From Hyphomonas oceanitis SCH89 (GTDB lineage Bacteria > Pseudomonadota > Alphaproteobacteria > Caulobacterales > Hyphomonadaceae): 64,000 bases of DNA. How positions within the stretch are numbered: the stretch's first letter is position 1; each line of letters begins with the position of its first letter. Position numbers and translations under genes: made by a program. The stretch is taken from the NCBI RefSeq assembly GCF_000685295.1, contig NZ_ARYL01000016.1:1-64000 (forward strand). Reading direction: 5' to 3'. The notes beneath the pieces are model-generated. The model saw nothing but the letters and a program-made list of their open reading frames with translations, searched no databases and was not told where the DNA came from. Positions 37,237-45,580 of this stretch are shown here, piece by piece.

Positions 37237-38570
37237 GCCGGTTTACCGAGGTCAACCGTCAGCGACGAGATCGCATGCACGAAATTGCTCGGCGCAATCG
37301 ACTGCTCGCCTGTCCAGGCAATGTCGGGGAAGCGCGCGAGGATCTGCCGATAGGCGGCATCCACCTGCATGTTCGCTACACGCTGGCCGAGGCATACGTG
37401 CGGACCATGGCCGAAGGCCAGATGGTCCTTCGCATTGGCGCGCGTGATGTCATACGTATCCGGATTATCGAACTTGTTCGCGTCGCGGTTGGCTGACGCA
37501 TAATACATCACCAGCTTCTCGCCCTCGCCAATGGGCTGGCCGCCAAGCTCGGTATTCTTCGTCGCAGTCCGGCGCATATAGGTCACCGGGCTCACCATGC
37601 GGATCGACTCGTGCACGAAGTTCGGGAACAGGCTGTCATCGGCCATCAGTTTGGCCTTCTGGTCCGGGTTCTGCGTGAGCAGTTTCATCGTGCCCGACAG
37701 CGAGTTGCGCGTCGTGTCATTGCCCGCGAACACGATCAGCAGCCACGAGCCGTCAAGGAATTCCGGCGACAGCGGCTTGCCGTCAATCTCGACATTGGCA
37801 ATCGCGCTCAATAGGTCCGGCTGCGGGCTCTTGCGCCGCTCGGCCAGCAGATACCGGCCATATTCGAACATGGCCTGGATCTCGTTCATGAAGTGCGTGA
37901 TCTGCTCCATCGACACATTGCCGAGGCCTTCCTGCTGCGCCTGGAATTGCGACTGCTCGAGGAAGTGCATCCAGTGCACCAGCTTTGGCCGGTCGGCCAC
38001 AGGCACGCCGAGGATTTCGCACAGCGTGAACAGCGGCAGTTCAGCCGAGAACGTCTCAACCATGTCGACGACCGGGCCCTGCTTGGCCATGCCATCGAGC
38101 AGAACGTTCACCTGCGCGGTCACGCGCTTGCGCAGTTCGGCAACGAAGTCAGCCCGGAAATAGGCCATGTGTTCCATGCGCAACGGCGTGTGATAGGGCC
38201 GGTCCAGGTTGATCAGCGAGTTCAGAGAGGATGAGTGCAGCAGCGGATGACGCGGCACGCCCTCCATGCCGTAATTCATCAGGATGCCGCCCTTTTGCGA
38301 GGAATAGGTCTCCGGGTCGAGTTCCATCTTCTTGACGAGGTCATAGGTGCTGACAGCCCAGAAACCGGCGCCATAGTCTTCCGGATGCCACATTACCGGG
38401 GCCTTCGTCCGCATCGTCTCGAATGCTTCGAACGTATAGCCGCCATTGTCGGAGAAGACGTTGGCAGTGGTCAGGTCCACAGGCGGTTTCAGGTCATAGA
38501 CAGGCTTGCTGTGCGGCGTGATGGGCGGCTGCTCAACCTGGTAGGTTTCGGTGACGTTCTGGAATCCCAT
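37233..38570 (-). CDS. Cytochrome P450 (first of pair)
   Basis: A 445-residue soluble bacterial P450. The I-helix oxygen-activation motif is FAGNDTTRN (about 280-288), the K-helix ExxR is ESIRMVSP, and the heme loop is FGHGPHVCLGQR with the ligand Cys393. The GNDTTRNS I-helix resembles CYP125/CYP153-like enzymes acting on sterol side chains or alkanes, but the family is not certain. It needs a ferredoxin and reductase, neither seen here. A strong AGGAGG RBS is present. It sits 72 bases after the second P450 gene and overlaps the crotonase. Confidence 0.94.
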   Translation of the reverse strand: MGFQNVTETYQVEQPPITPHSKPVYDLKPPVDLTTANVFSDNGGYTFEAFETMRTKAPVMWHPEDYGAGFWAVSTYDLVKKMELDPETYSSQKGGILMNYGMEGVPRHPLLHSSSLNSLINLDRPYHTPLRMEHMAYFRADFVAELRKRVTAQVNVLLDGMAKQGPVVDMVETFSAELPLFTLCEILGVPVADRPKLVHWMHFLEQSQFQAQQEGLGNVSMEQITHFMNEIQAMFEYGRYLLAERRKSPQPDLLSAIANVEIDGKPLSPEFLDGSWLLIVFAGNDTTRNSLSGTMKLLTQNPDQKAKLMADDSLFPNFVHESIRMVSPVTYMRRTATKNTELGGQPIGEGEKLVMYYASANRDANKFDNPDTYDITRANAKDHLAFGHGPHVCLGQRVANMQVDAAYRQILARFPDIAWTGEQSIAPSNFVHAISSLTVDLGKPA

Positions 38571-38642
38571 AGTCTGTCCTCCTGAAATGTTTCCTCTGTC
38601 CTGCAGCGCGCCTCGTTTCGCGGGCGCGGCTTGCAGGCCTGA

Positions 38643-39977
38643 CTAGAACTTGTAGCGCACCGGAATCGATTTCGGGCCGCCGACAAAGTTCGCCTTGATG
38701 AAGGTCGGGTCGCCGTCGAGCTCGAACGACTTGATCCGGCTGAACAGCTCTTCGTAGATGATCTGCATCTCAAGGCGCGCGAGATGCATGCCGAGGCACA
38801 TGTGCCCGCCATGGCCGAACGAGATCAGTTTGTTCGGGCTACGGTCCACCTTGAACTTGAAGGGCTCGTCGAAGACGTCCTCGTCGCGGTTGCCGGATGG
38901 ATAGCAGAGCAGCAGGCTCTCGCCCTGCTTCACGGTCTTGCCGCGCAGCTCATAGTCTTCCTGCGCGGTGCGCATGAAGTGCTTCACCGGTGTCGTCCAG
39001 CGAATGGCTTCGTCCACCGCCGTGCGCGACATGCCCTTGGGGTCTGCCATGATCTTCTTCAGCTGGTCGCGGTCCTGCAGCATGGCGAGCACGCCGCCGC
39101 CGGTCGAGGCGCTGGTCGTGTCATGTCCGGCCGCTGCGGTGATGATGTAATAGCTCATCGCTTCCAGCTGGCCGATTGGCTCGCCGTCCACCATGCCATT
39201 GGCAATCACGGTCGATACGTCGTCGCGCGGGTTGGCGCGGCGGTCTGCCGTGATGGCCGTGAAATACATGAAGAACTCGGCCAGGGTCGCCTGAATGGAG
39301 GCGAGGCCGCCTTCAACGTCCCGGTCTTCCAGGCTTTTCTTGTTGCGGTTCAGGTCTTCGTCCTGCGCGCCAAAGATTTCCTGCGTCAGCTTCAGCATCA
39401 TCGGCTCGTCGGATTCCGGCACGCCCAGGATCTGCATGATCACACGCAGCGGGTAGTGAAGGGCAACATCCTGCTGGAAGTCGCACTCGCCGCCGAGGTC
39501 TTCCATCCGGTCAACGAATTGCTTGGCAATCGCGCGCACGCCCTCTTCACGCTTCTTCACGTTCTGCGGCATGAACCATTCCTGCGTCAGGTGGCGCAGT
39601 TTGAAGTGCAGCGGATCATCCAGCTGAACCAAAGTCTTCAGAAGGTGCGGCTGGCCGAATTGCGCATAGACGCCTTCTTCGGCCTGCTTGTAGGACAGCA
39701 TCTCCCGCTCGCCATTGGTGAACAGCTTGTTCTGGCGGCTCACTTCCATGATGTCGGCATGCTTGGTCACAGCCCAGAAGGGACGGAAGTTCTCCGGTTC
39801 ACACCAGGCAAGCGGGTCTTCCGCGCGCAGCTTGGCGAAAGCGGCGTCCAGCTTGGGCTGGTCGGCATAGACGGCAGGGTCGACGATCTGGTCACACGTG
39901 GCCGCGGCCGCCGCGCTCATCGTCCGATCCGGGTCCATTTTGGTCTCGGGTGGGGTGGCAAGTGCGGTATCGGCCAT
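38643..39977 (-). CDS. Cytochrome P450 (second of pair)
   Basis: 444 residues with I-helix AAGHDTTSAST (about 286-296), K-helix ExxR in DEAIRWTTPVKHFMRTA, and heme loop FGHGGHMCLGMHLARLE with Cys394. It differs clearly from its neighbour, so the pair is not a recent duplication. A CYP108/CYP124-like hydroxylase of hydrophobic terpenoid or lipid substrates is plausible. It starts 11 bases after the pseudouridine synthase gene, with GGAGAG as RBS. It likely works in the same pathway as the next P450, crotonase and DUF2855. Confidence 0.94.
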   Translation of the reverse strand: MADTALATPPETKMDPDRTMSAAAAATCDQIVDPAVYADQPKLDAAFAKLRAEDPLAWCEPENFRPFWAVTKHADIMEVSRQNKLFTNGEREMLSYKQAEEGVYAQFGQPHLLKTLVQLDDPLHFKLRHLTQEWFMPQNVKKREEGVRAIAKQFVDRMEDLGGECDFQQDVALHYPLRVIMQILGVPESDEPMMLKLTQEIFGAQDEDLNRNKKSLEDRDVEGGLASIQATLAEFFMYFTAITADRRANPRDDVSTVIANGMVDGEPIGQLEAMSYYIITAAAGHDTTSASTGGGVLAMLQDRDQLKKIMADPKGMSRTAVDEAIRWTTPVKHFMRTAQEDYELRGKTVKQGESLLLCYPSGNRDEDVFDEPFKFKVDRSPNKLISFGHGGHMCLGMHLARLEMQIIYEELFSRIKSFELDGDPTFIKANFVGGPKSIPVRYKF

Positions 39978-39988
39978 GGGGCTCTCCG

Positions 39989-40969
39989 TCAGGATTGTCT
40001 GGGTTTGGGTTTCCTGTTTCCAAGTCTACTGGAACCGGGCCTTGTGCCAAGGCGTGACTTTGCGGCAGGTGCCGCGCGTTTCGGCGCTTCACGCAGCGGG
40101 CGATTGGCCTCTGCGATCATGTGGCCAACGGTTTCCAGCATCAGTTCAGGGGGAATTTCCTCCACCGCGCCGGGCTTCAGGTCGCCCAGCTCGAATGGGC
40201 CGTAATTGATGCGGATCAGCCGGTTCACGATCAGGTTCACAGCTTCCAGTGCGCGGCGCACCTCCCGCTTCTTGCCCTCGGTCAGCGTCACGGTCAGCCA
40301 CGAGTTCGCGCCGTTCTCCCGGTCGAACACAGCCGTGATCGGGGCATAGTCCACGCCGTCGACCGAAATGCCTGCGGCCAGGTCGGCAATCTTGAAGTCC
40401 GTCACAGTGCCCTGCGCGCGCACGCGATAGGTCCGCTCCAGTGCGTTTTTCGGCAGTTCCAGTTCCCGCGCCAGCTCGCCGTCATTGGTCAGAAGCAGGA
40501 GGCCTTCGGTGGTCAAATCGAGACGTCCGACCGTCACGACGCGGGGCAGGGATTTCGGCAATTCGTCAAAGATCGTCCGGCGGCCTTCAGGGTCGCTGTT
40601 CGTCGCAATCAGGCCGGCGGGCTTGTGATAGCGCCACAGGCGCGTCGGCTCGGGCGCGCTGATCGTCTTGCGGCCGACCTTGATCAGCTCGCGACCGGTC
40701 ACCTTGAAAGCGGGGGAGGTGAGCTTGGTGCCGTTCACCCAGACATCACCGGCCTCGATCATCCGCTCCACTTCGCGCCGCGAGGCGACGCCGGCGCGGG
40801 CGAGATACTTGGCGATGCGCTCGCCTTCGCTCCAGTCGGGCTCGGCCAGCGTTTTCGGGCTGTGTCCGGGCTTTTTCCGGGCATTGTTCGGGGTTTTATT
40901 CGGGCTGTTCTGGGGGCGCGAACCGGGCTTTGCCTGGCGCGAGCGGCCCGTCTCTCGACGCTCCGTCAT
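39989..40969 (-). CDS. rluB: RsuA/RluB-family pseudouridine synthase
   Basis: 326 residues from ATG 40969; a GTG at 40984 adds five. An N-terminal basic low-complexity stretch is followed by an S4 domain ([30 protein letters not shown] in part, about 51-80) and the synthase domain with the catalytic Asp motif [21 protein letters not shown] (about 143-163). A second basic tail closes the protein. It probably modifies 23S rRNA (position 2605 in the RluB type); RsuA/RluE paralogues cannot be excluded. It is the only housekeeping gene inside the P450 run. Confidence 0.87.
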   Translation of the reverse strand: MTERRETGRSRQAKPGSRPQNSPNKTPNNARKKPGHSPKTLAEPDWSEGERIAKYLARAGVASRREVERMIEAGDVWVNGTKLTSPAFKVTGRELIKVGRKTISAPEPTRLWRYHKPAGLIATNSDPEGRRTIFDELPKSLPRVVTVGRLDLTTEGLLLLTNDGELARELELPKNALERTYRVRAQGTVTDFKIADLAAGISVDGVDYAPITAVFDRENGANSWLTVTLTEGKKREVRRALEAVNLIVNRLIRINYGPFELGDLKPGAVEEIPPELMLETVGHMIAEANRPLREAPKRAAPAAKSRLGTRPGSSRLGNRKPKPRQS

Positions 40970-40987
40970 GTGTCTATCTTTCACTGT

Positions 40988-41407
40988 CTATCCCATGAAC
41001 TGCAGGATTGGGGCCGCTATAGCAAGTCCACTGAGGAATTCCATGGGAATCCACACCGGGATCATGCCGCTGCCCCGGTTCTTCTGCTTGTCCAGCACCA
41101 GCGACAGCGTCCGCCCGAAGGCCGCGCCAATCCATCCCGCCGCCAGCGGCAGAACCACCAGCACGCTCAGCACATTCACCTCGCTTTGCGACACGGTCAG
41201 CAGCAGGGCCGCCGTCATCATGTGCGAAAACATGAACAGGCCACCAAACGTCGCGCGGAACTCCGAGAAACCGCCCGGCCGCTCCGGATCAGGATCCTCA
41301 ACCAGCCTTACGATTCGGGCCATCCAGCCCGGCGACAGCATCGTCATGGCCCCGAGAACCGCGTAGGCGCCAAGCACGACGAGGGAGATCACTTCGCCAA
41401 TCTGCAT
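40988..41407 (-). CDS. Small integral membrane protein, DUF4345-like
   Basis: 139 residues with four hydrophobic segments (about 5-25, 50-72, 77-98, 115-136) and the motif FSEFRATFGGLFMFSHMM. The layout resembles DUF4345 membrane proteins, but this is a weak match from memory. Its function is unknown. It precedes the pseudouridine synthase gene by 3 to 18 bases on the same strand and may be the first gene of that transcript. Confidence 0.6.
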   Translation of the reverse strand: MQIGEVISLVVLGAYAVLGAMTMLSPGWMARIVRLVEDPDPERPGGFSEFRATFGGLFMFSHMMTAALLLTVSQSEVNVLSVLVVLPLAAGWIGAAFGRTLSLVLDKQKNRGSGMIPVWIPMEFLSGLAIAAPILQFMG

Positions 41408-41589
41408 CGATTTGCCTTCCTGTTTCCCAACTACCTAATCTGTTTGAGCGAAAAGCGTAGGGCATTGGGCAAATTTCGAGGAATTCACTGCGGTTTTGTC
41501 CGCTTTGCAGCCTGCTGGGAGTATGCCCTCACCGGCCTGTCACGTAAGAAGGGAGTCAGGCAAAGACTCACGCGGTTGAAGGATAATTG

Positions 41590-42819
41590 ATGGAACTGGC
41601 GATCCTTTTTTGCAGCCTTGTCGTGTTCGCCACTTTTGCGCTGATGCCGCTGGCGCATAAGGCGGGCGCCCCCATCCTGCTTGTGGTGCTCGGCCTCGGC
41701 ATGCTGCTCGGCGTGGACGGCCCGGGCGGCATCCGCTTCTACAGCTACCAGACCGGCTTCAACCTCGGCAGCATCGCTCTTGCCATCATCCTGTTCGCCG
41801 GTGGCCTGGAGACGGAGCGCGGTGTCATCCGCAGCGCGCGCAATTCCTCGATCATGATGGCGACGGTTGGCGTGCTCGTCACGGCGCTCATTGTCGGCCT
41901 GTTCGCAACATATGTCCTCGGAATGCCACCGCTTGTCGGGCTGCTCCTTGGCGCCACCGTGGCGTCCACCGATGCCGCCGCCACGTTCCTGCTGATTCAG
42001 CAGAGCAAGCGCGACATTGGCGACCGCGTGAAGAACACGCTGGTGCTGGAATCCGGCCTGAACGACCCGATGGCCATCTTCCTCGTTGTCGCGCTCACCA
42101 CCATGGTCAATGGCGGTCTGCCGACCTCGGCGCTCGAAGTCGGCGGCTTCTTTGTGTTCCTTGTGGCGCAAATCGGGCTCGGCCTCTTGGGCGGCATCGG
42201 CGGCGGCCGGATACTGACATTCCTGATCGACCGGATGACCCTTCCGAACGGCACTTATCCCGCCATGGCACTGGCCGGCGCCCTCGCCATCTATTCAGCT
42301 GTGGCGCTCGTCGGCGGCAGCGGCTTCCTCGCCGTCTATTTTGTCGGCATCGCCATCCGTAACCGCCTGCGCCGTCCACTCGACAATATCCTGAACTTCA
42401 ACGAAGCCCTGCAATGGATCAGCCAGATGGCACTCTTCCTGATGCTGGGCCTGCTGGTGGCGCCGAGCCACCTCCTGAAGGACATCTGGGCCGCGCTCGC
42501 CGTAGCGGGCGTCCTGATGTTCGTCGCACGGCCGCTGGCCGTGATGCTCAGCATTGGATGGATGGGCTTTTCCTTCCGCGAGAATGTCTTCCTCAGCTGG
42601 GTCGGCCTGCGCGGCGCGGTGCCGGTCCTGCTCGCAATCTATCCCGTGATCACGCCCGGGCCGGTCACGATCGAGTTCTTCAACATTGTCTTCGTCATCG
42701 TCGTCACTTCGCTCATCGCGCAGGGCTGGACGATCGTGCCGCTGGCACACGTCCTGCGTCTGGGCAGCGACAAGACGGCAGAAGAAGACGAGGAACGTGA
42801 GGCGGTCGCAGAGACCTGA
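41590..42819 (+). CDS. CPA1 cation/proton antiporter (NhaP2/CvrA-like)
   Basis: A 409-residue transporter with about 12 membrane segments. Signature stretches are AIILFAGGLETERGVIRSARN (about 73-93), the core LLGATVASTDAAATFLLIQQ (about 120-139), LVLESGLNDPMAIFLVVA (ion-binding ND motif, about 154-171) and WVGLRGAVPVLLAIYPV (near 338-354). It fits K+/H+ antiporters of the NhaP2/CvrA group, but those are usually near 580 residues with a cytosolic TrkA-C/CorC domain, and this one stops after the membrane domain. The RBS AAGGA sits just before the start. Confidence 0.88.
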   Translation: MELAILFCSLVVFATFALMPLAHKAGAPILLVVLGLGMLLGVDGPGGIRFYSYQTGFNLGSIALAIILFAGGLETERGVIRSARNSSIMMATVGVLVTALIVGLFATYVLGMPPLVGLLLGATVASTDAAATFLLIQQSKRDIGDRVKNTLVLESGLNDPMAIFLVVALTTMVNGGLPTSALEVGGFFVFLVAQIGLGLLGGIGGGRILTFLIDRMTLPNGTYPAMALAGALAIYSAVALVGGSGFLAVYFVGIAIRNRLRRPLDNILNFNEALQWISQMALFLMLGLLVAPSHLLKDIWAALAVAGVLMFVARPLAVMLSIGWMGFSFRENVFLSWVGLRGAVPVLLAIYPVITPGPVTIEFFNIVFVIVVTSLIAQGWTIVPLAHVLRLGSDKTAEEDEEREAVAET

Positions 42820-42831
42820 GGGAACGCCCCG

Positions 42832-43440
42832 TCAGTATTTCAAGTATCCAAGCGTTGCCCGCTTTACGCGCAGCGACAGAGCCTTGCTGTCTGTTTCGCC
42901 TGTTCGCCCTGCCGCATCAATCATGCCTTTGCTCATGGCCACGAGGTCTGCGGCCGCTTGATCAGCGAGAGGATAATCATAGCGACGCAGCAGCGAAGCA
43001 ACGGCTGCCCGTATTTCATCGCCTATCTGCACGGTTTCGTCGAAGAGGTTCAGCGAATCCTCAAGATAATCCAGGGTTCTTGCAAGCCGCGGACGTGCCA
43101 GTTGATGCGCGACCGCCACCTCAATCAGCGCCAGCAGCGTCTCTTCCAGCGGCGCGGAATCAAACTCCAGCGCAACGCGGTTTACATTGTCCATGAGTAT
43201 ACCGCGCTCTCGCAAGGTAAGCTCTGCGAGGATTGCGGCCAGGTTGGGGAAGTACTGGTAGAGCGAACCGATGCTGACGCCTGCGGCCTCCGCGACGGTG
43301 TTTGTTGTCACAGCGGTGAGCTCTTCCTTCTCGATAATGCGAGCACTGGCTTCCAGTATGTCATTGAACATCGCCCGAGAGCGTGCCTGCTTCGGGCGTT
43401 TGCGAACGCGGTCTGAGGTGGCCTCAATACGAGTTGTCAT
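42832..43440 (-). CDS. TetR family regulator beside darcynin gene
   Basis: 202 residues from ATG 43440. The HTH is RSRAMFNDILEASARIIEKEELTAVTTNTVAEAAGVSIGSLYQYFPN in parts (about 20-66), with the YQYF recognition signature. The C-terminal domain has TetR_C features (LARTLDYLEDSLNLFDETVQ). There is no ribosome binding site before this ATG: a 20-base palindrome directly abuts it. So the message may be leaderless, or a weak TTG at 43470 is used. It is divergent from the darcynin gene and likely autoregulated. Confidence 0.88.
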   Translation of the reverse strand: MTTRIEATSDRVRKRPKQARSRAMFNDILEASARIIEKEELTAVTTNTVAEAAGVSIGSLYQYFPNLAAILAELTLRERGILMDNVNRVALEFDSAPLEETLLALIEVAVAHQLARPRLARTLDYLEDSLNLFDETVQIGDEIRAAVASLLRRYDYPLADQAAADLVAMSKGMIDAAGRTGETDSKALSLRVKRATLGYLKY

Positions 43441-43460
43441 ATGCGAGCTATAACTCGTAT
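43441..43460. promoter_or_regulatory. 20-bp palindrome between tetR and darcynin
   Basis: ATGCGAGCTATAACTCGTAT is an inverted repeat with 8 of 10 positions matching, touching the tetR start and 30 bases before the darcynin start. A further half-site ATACGAGTT lies at 43427-43435 inside tetR and is an exact complement of AACTCGTAT at 43452-43460. Such clustered half-sites suit a TetR operator that controls both genes. Confidence 0.6.
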
Positions 43461-43490
43461 TTTTGGGCAAGCAAGTACGGGATACTACCT

Positions 43491-43820
43491 ATGACCACGA
43501 CCTACACGATCTTTGTCCTGTTAAAGGCGCTACCGGCCTGGTTGCGCCTGCCACGTGATGAGCGCAGCCGCATTGCCGACAGGGCATTCTCCAAGGCGCT
43601 GGGCGAGCATGCGATGGCGTTTCGCTATTTTGATGCGGAAGCCTTTTCGGCGCGTGCGAGCGACGTCGCCCTCTTTGAGACAACAGACCTTCGCGCCTAT
43701 TATTTCGCCATGGAACATCTGCGCGACAGCCCGATCTTCGCCGAACCGTACTTCGAGATCGTCGACATCATCCCTACCATCGAGGACGGGTATCAGGCGT
43801 TTGAAGCCGCTGTTGCCTAG
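43491..43820 (+). CDS. Darcynin family protein
   Basis: 109 residues. TYTIFVLLKALPAWLRLPRDER opens the protein and RYFDAEAFSARASDVALFETTDLRAYYFAME follows in parts (about 43-73), then PYFEIVDIIPTIEDGY. This matches the darcynin family as I remember it: a small cytoplasmic ferredoxin-like (dimeric alpha-beta barrel) protein of unknown function, often next to a regulator. Here it is divergent from a TetR gene with a shared palindrome, so it is probably induced by a small molecule. Confidence 0.8.
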   Translation: MTTTYTIFVLLKALPAWLRLPRDERSRIADRAFSKALGEHAMAFRYFDAEAFSARASDVALFETTDLRAYYFAMEHLRDSPIFAEPYFEIVDIIPTIEDGYQAFEAAVA

Positions 43821-43841
43821 GCCGCCCGTGTTTTCGGTCAG

Positions 43842-44588
43842 TTACGGCTGGTGCGCGGCAGGAACATAAAGAGCCACGTCGCTCAGGGCGCCAATCTGCC
43901 CGAGATGCCCGGTAATCTGTGTTCCAACGATATGCGCGTGGGCATGAAGCGTCCGGCCGTCCGGAAGGAAATAGGTGTCTTCAGGGCCGGGGGCGTAGAT
44001 GCCGACGATCTCTACGGCCACATCCTCTGCGCCGCCCTTCGCGCCGGTCGGTTTCCCGACAGCGCTCCAGCTCGCCTGTGACGCCGTGCCGGTCAGCTTG
44101 AACGGAAAGGCCGCGCCGGCTGGGCAACCAGCTGCCTCAGCCGTATCTGTGAGCAGGCTTTCGATGCCCTCAAGGCCTGTCAGGTCCGCGACTGGCTGAA
44201 CGGCTTTCCAGCCCGCCGGGCTGCTTGCCACCAAAAAGCCAGCGCCCTTTTCTGGCGATACATCATGCGAGAGCGAGACCATGTCACCGCTCTCTGGTGT
44301 CGCGATATGAAAGACACCATCCATCAGGGTGAGTTCATCCCGGTACCCAGCCGAGGGGCCATACCCAACGGTCGTGTCACTGATCGGCACGTCGCTGAGT
44401 TTGACGCTCTGCGTGAACCCGGGCGCCTTGATCGACGCGCGCGTGCCAAACACCATGATCGGCGTATCGCAGGACATGACAGGGTCGGCGGCCTGTTCCA
44501 CAGCCGATGGCGAGGTGCAGCTTGCCACGCTGATCGCGGTCATAAGGGCCAGCCTCGCGAAAACGCTCTGGGTAATGGATCGGCTCAT
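43842..44588 (-). CDS. Lipoprotein resembling alpha-acetolactate decarboxylase
   Basis: 248 residues from ATG 44588, which avoids overlap with the upstream gene. Lipobox-like VASC gives Cys24. GYRDELTLMDGVFHIAT (about 81-97), TGLEGIESLL and TLHAHAHIVGTQITGHLGQI (214-232) follow the order of acetolactate decarboxylase: His215, His217 and His228 have the HxH-N10-H spacing of its zinc site. Family assignment is inference from this pattern; the overall similarity is low and the substrate may differ. It lies 32 bases after the acyltransferase gene, as the last gene of the lipid A run. Confidence 0.55.
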   Translation of the reverse strand: MSRSITQSVFARLALMTAISVASCTSPSAVEQAADPVMSCDTPIMVFGTRASIKAPGFTQSVKLSDVPISDTTVGYGPSAGYRDELTLMDGVFHIATPESGDMVSLSHDVSPEKGAGFLVASSPAGWKAVQPVADLTGLEGIESLLTDTAEAAGCPAGAAFPFKLTGTASQASWSAVGKPTGAKGGAEDVAVEIVGIYAPGPEDTYFLPDGRTLHAHAHIVGTQITGHLGQIGALSDVALYVPAAHQP

Positions 44589-44620
44589 ATATGCGTTCCT
44601 TCTCGGATCGATATCGATCC

Positions 44621-45580
44621 CTATACCACGCCAGCCTCGCGCCAGGCCTCTTTCGGCCAGCGGCGGTGTTGCCAGAACCATTGGCCCGGCTCGGCGCGGA
44701 TACAGTCCTCCAGGAACTGGTTGATTCGTGTCACGGTGGAGAGGATGTCTGCCTCGGCATCCCCGGTGTCCTGCGGCAGGAAGGGTTCATGGATTTCCAC
44801 CCGGAACCGGGCAGGGCCCGTGCGCACGGTCGAGACTGGAACGATCGGCACGCCATATTTCAGCGCCAGCCGCGTCGGCCCCTGCGCCGTCATCGCCTCA
44901 TGCCCGAACAAAGGCACGGCAACACCCTCACGAAACTTCTGGTCGTTCATCAGGGCAATCGGCGCGCCGCGTGCCAGCGCCCGCATCAGCTCGCGCGTGC
45001 CAATGCCCTTCGGCGCGGTCGTGCCAGTGCCATAGTCATGGCGCAGCTTGTTGATGCGCCGGTCGATGTGCGGATTGTTCAGGGCCCGGTAGGTCATCAC
45101 GGCATGCGGGATGCGCTTGCAGATCGCCGCCGGCATGATTTCCCAATTGGCAAAGTGGCCGGAGATGAACACGGCGCCCTTGCCGCTGGCATTGATTTCA
45201 TCAAGGCGCTCGACACCGACGACATTCACGCGGCCGCTGGTATACGGGTCGATGGCGGGCAGGTGAGGCAGTTCGCCCGCCGTGCGTCCGGCGCTCTCCC
45301 ACGCGGCCATCGCCGTGCGCTCTATCTCGGCTTCGGTCCAGTCGGGGAAGGCCAGTTTCAGGTTGCGCCGCATCGTCTTGTGCTGCGACAGCTTGGGCCC
45401 GATCTTCTTCAGCAGCCATCCGCAGAAGTCTGACGCCTTGTCCGGCCCCAGCATCTTCATTGGCCACCAGTAGATCACGTCCCAGGCCACGGTCTCCAGC
45501 CGCCATTGGACCCGCTGCCAGAAGGAGGCGCGGTTATCGATGTCCTTCGGGCGGACATAGGCGGGGGGCATGTCTGTCAT
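44621..45580 (-). CDS. Lipid A acyltransferase (LpxL/HtrB family)
   Basis: A 319-residue inner-membrane acyltransferase that adds a secondary acyl chain to lipid A. The catalytic HX4E box is GHFANWE (His142, Glu147). The second conserved block is LMNDQKFREGVAVPLFG (about 212-228), followed by TRLALKYGVPIVPV. The length agrees with LpxL (about 306). Its start overlaps the lpxK stop by four bases, placing it firmly in the lipid A operon. Confidence 0.92.
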   Translation of the reverse strand: MTDMPPAYVRPKDIDNRASFWQRVQWRLETVAWDVIYWWPMKMLGPDKASDFCGWLLKKIGPKLSQHKTMRRNLKLAFPDWTEAEIERTAMAAWESAGRTAGELPHLPAIDPYTSGRVNVVGVERLDEINASGKGAVFISGHFANWEIMPAAICKRIPHAVMTYRALNNPHIDRRINKLRHDYGTGTTAPKGIGTRELMRALARGAPIALMNDQKFREGVAVPLFGHEAMTAQGPTRLALKYGVPIVPVSTVRTGPARFRVEIHEPFLPQDTGDAEADILSTVTRINQFLEDCIRAEPGQWFWQHRRWPKEAWREAGVV

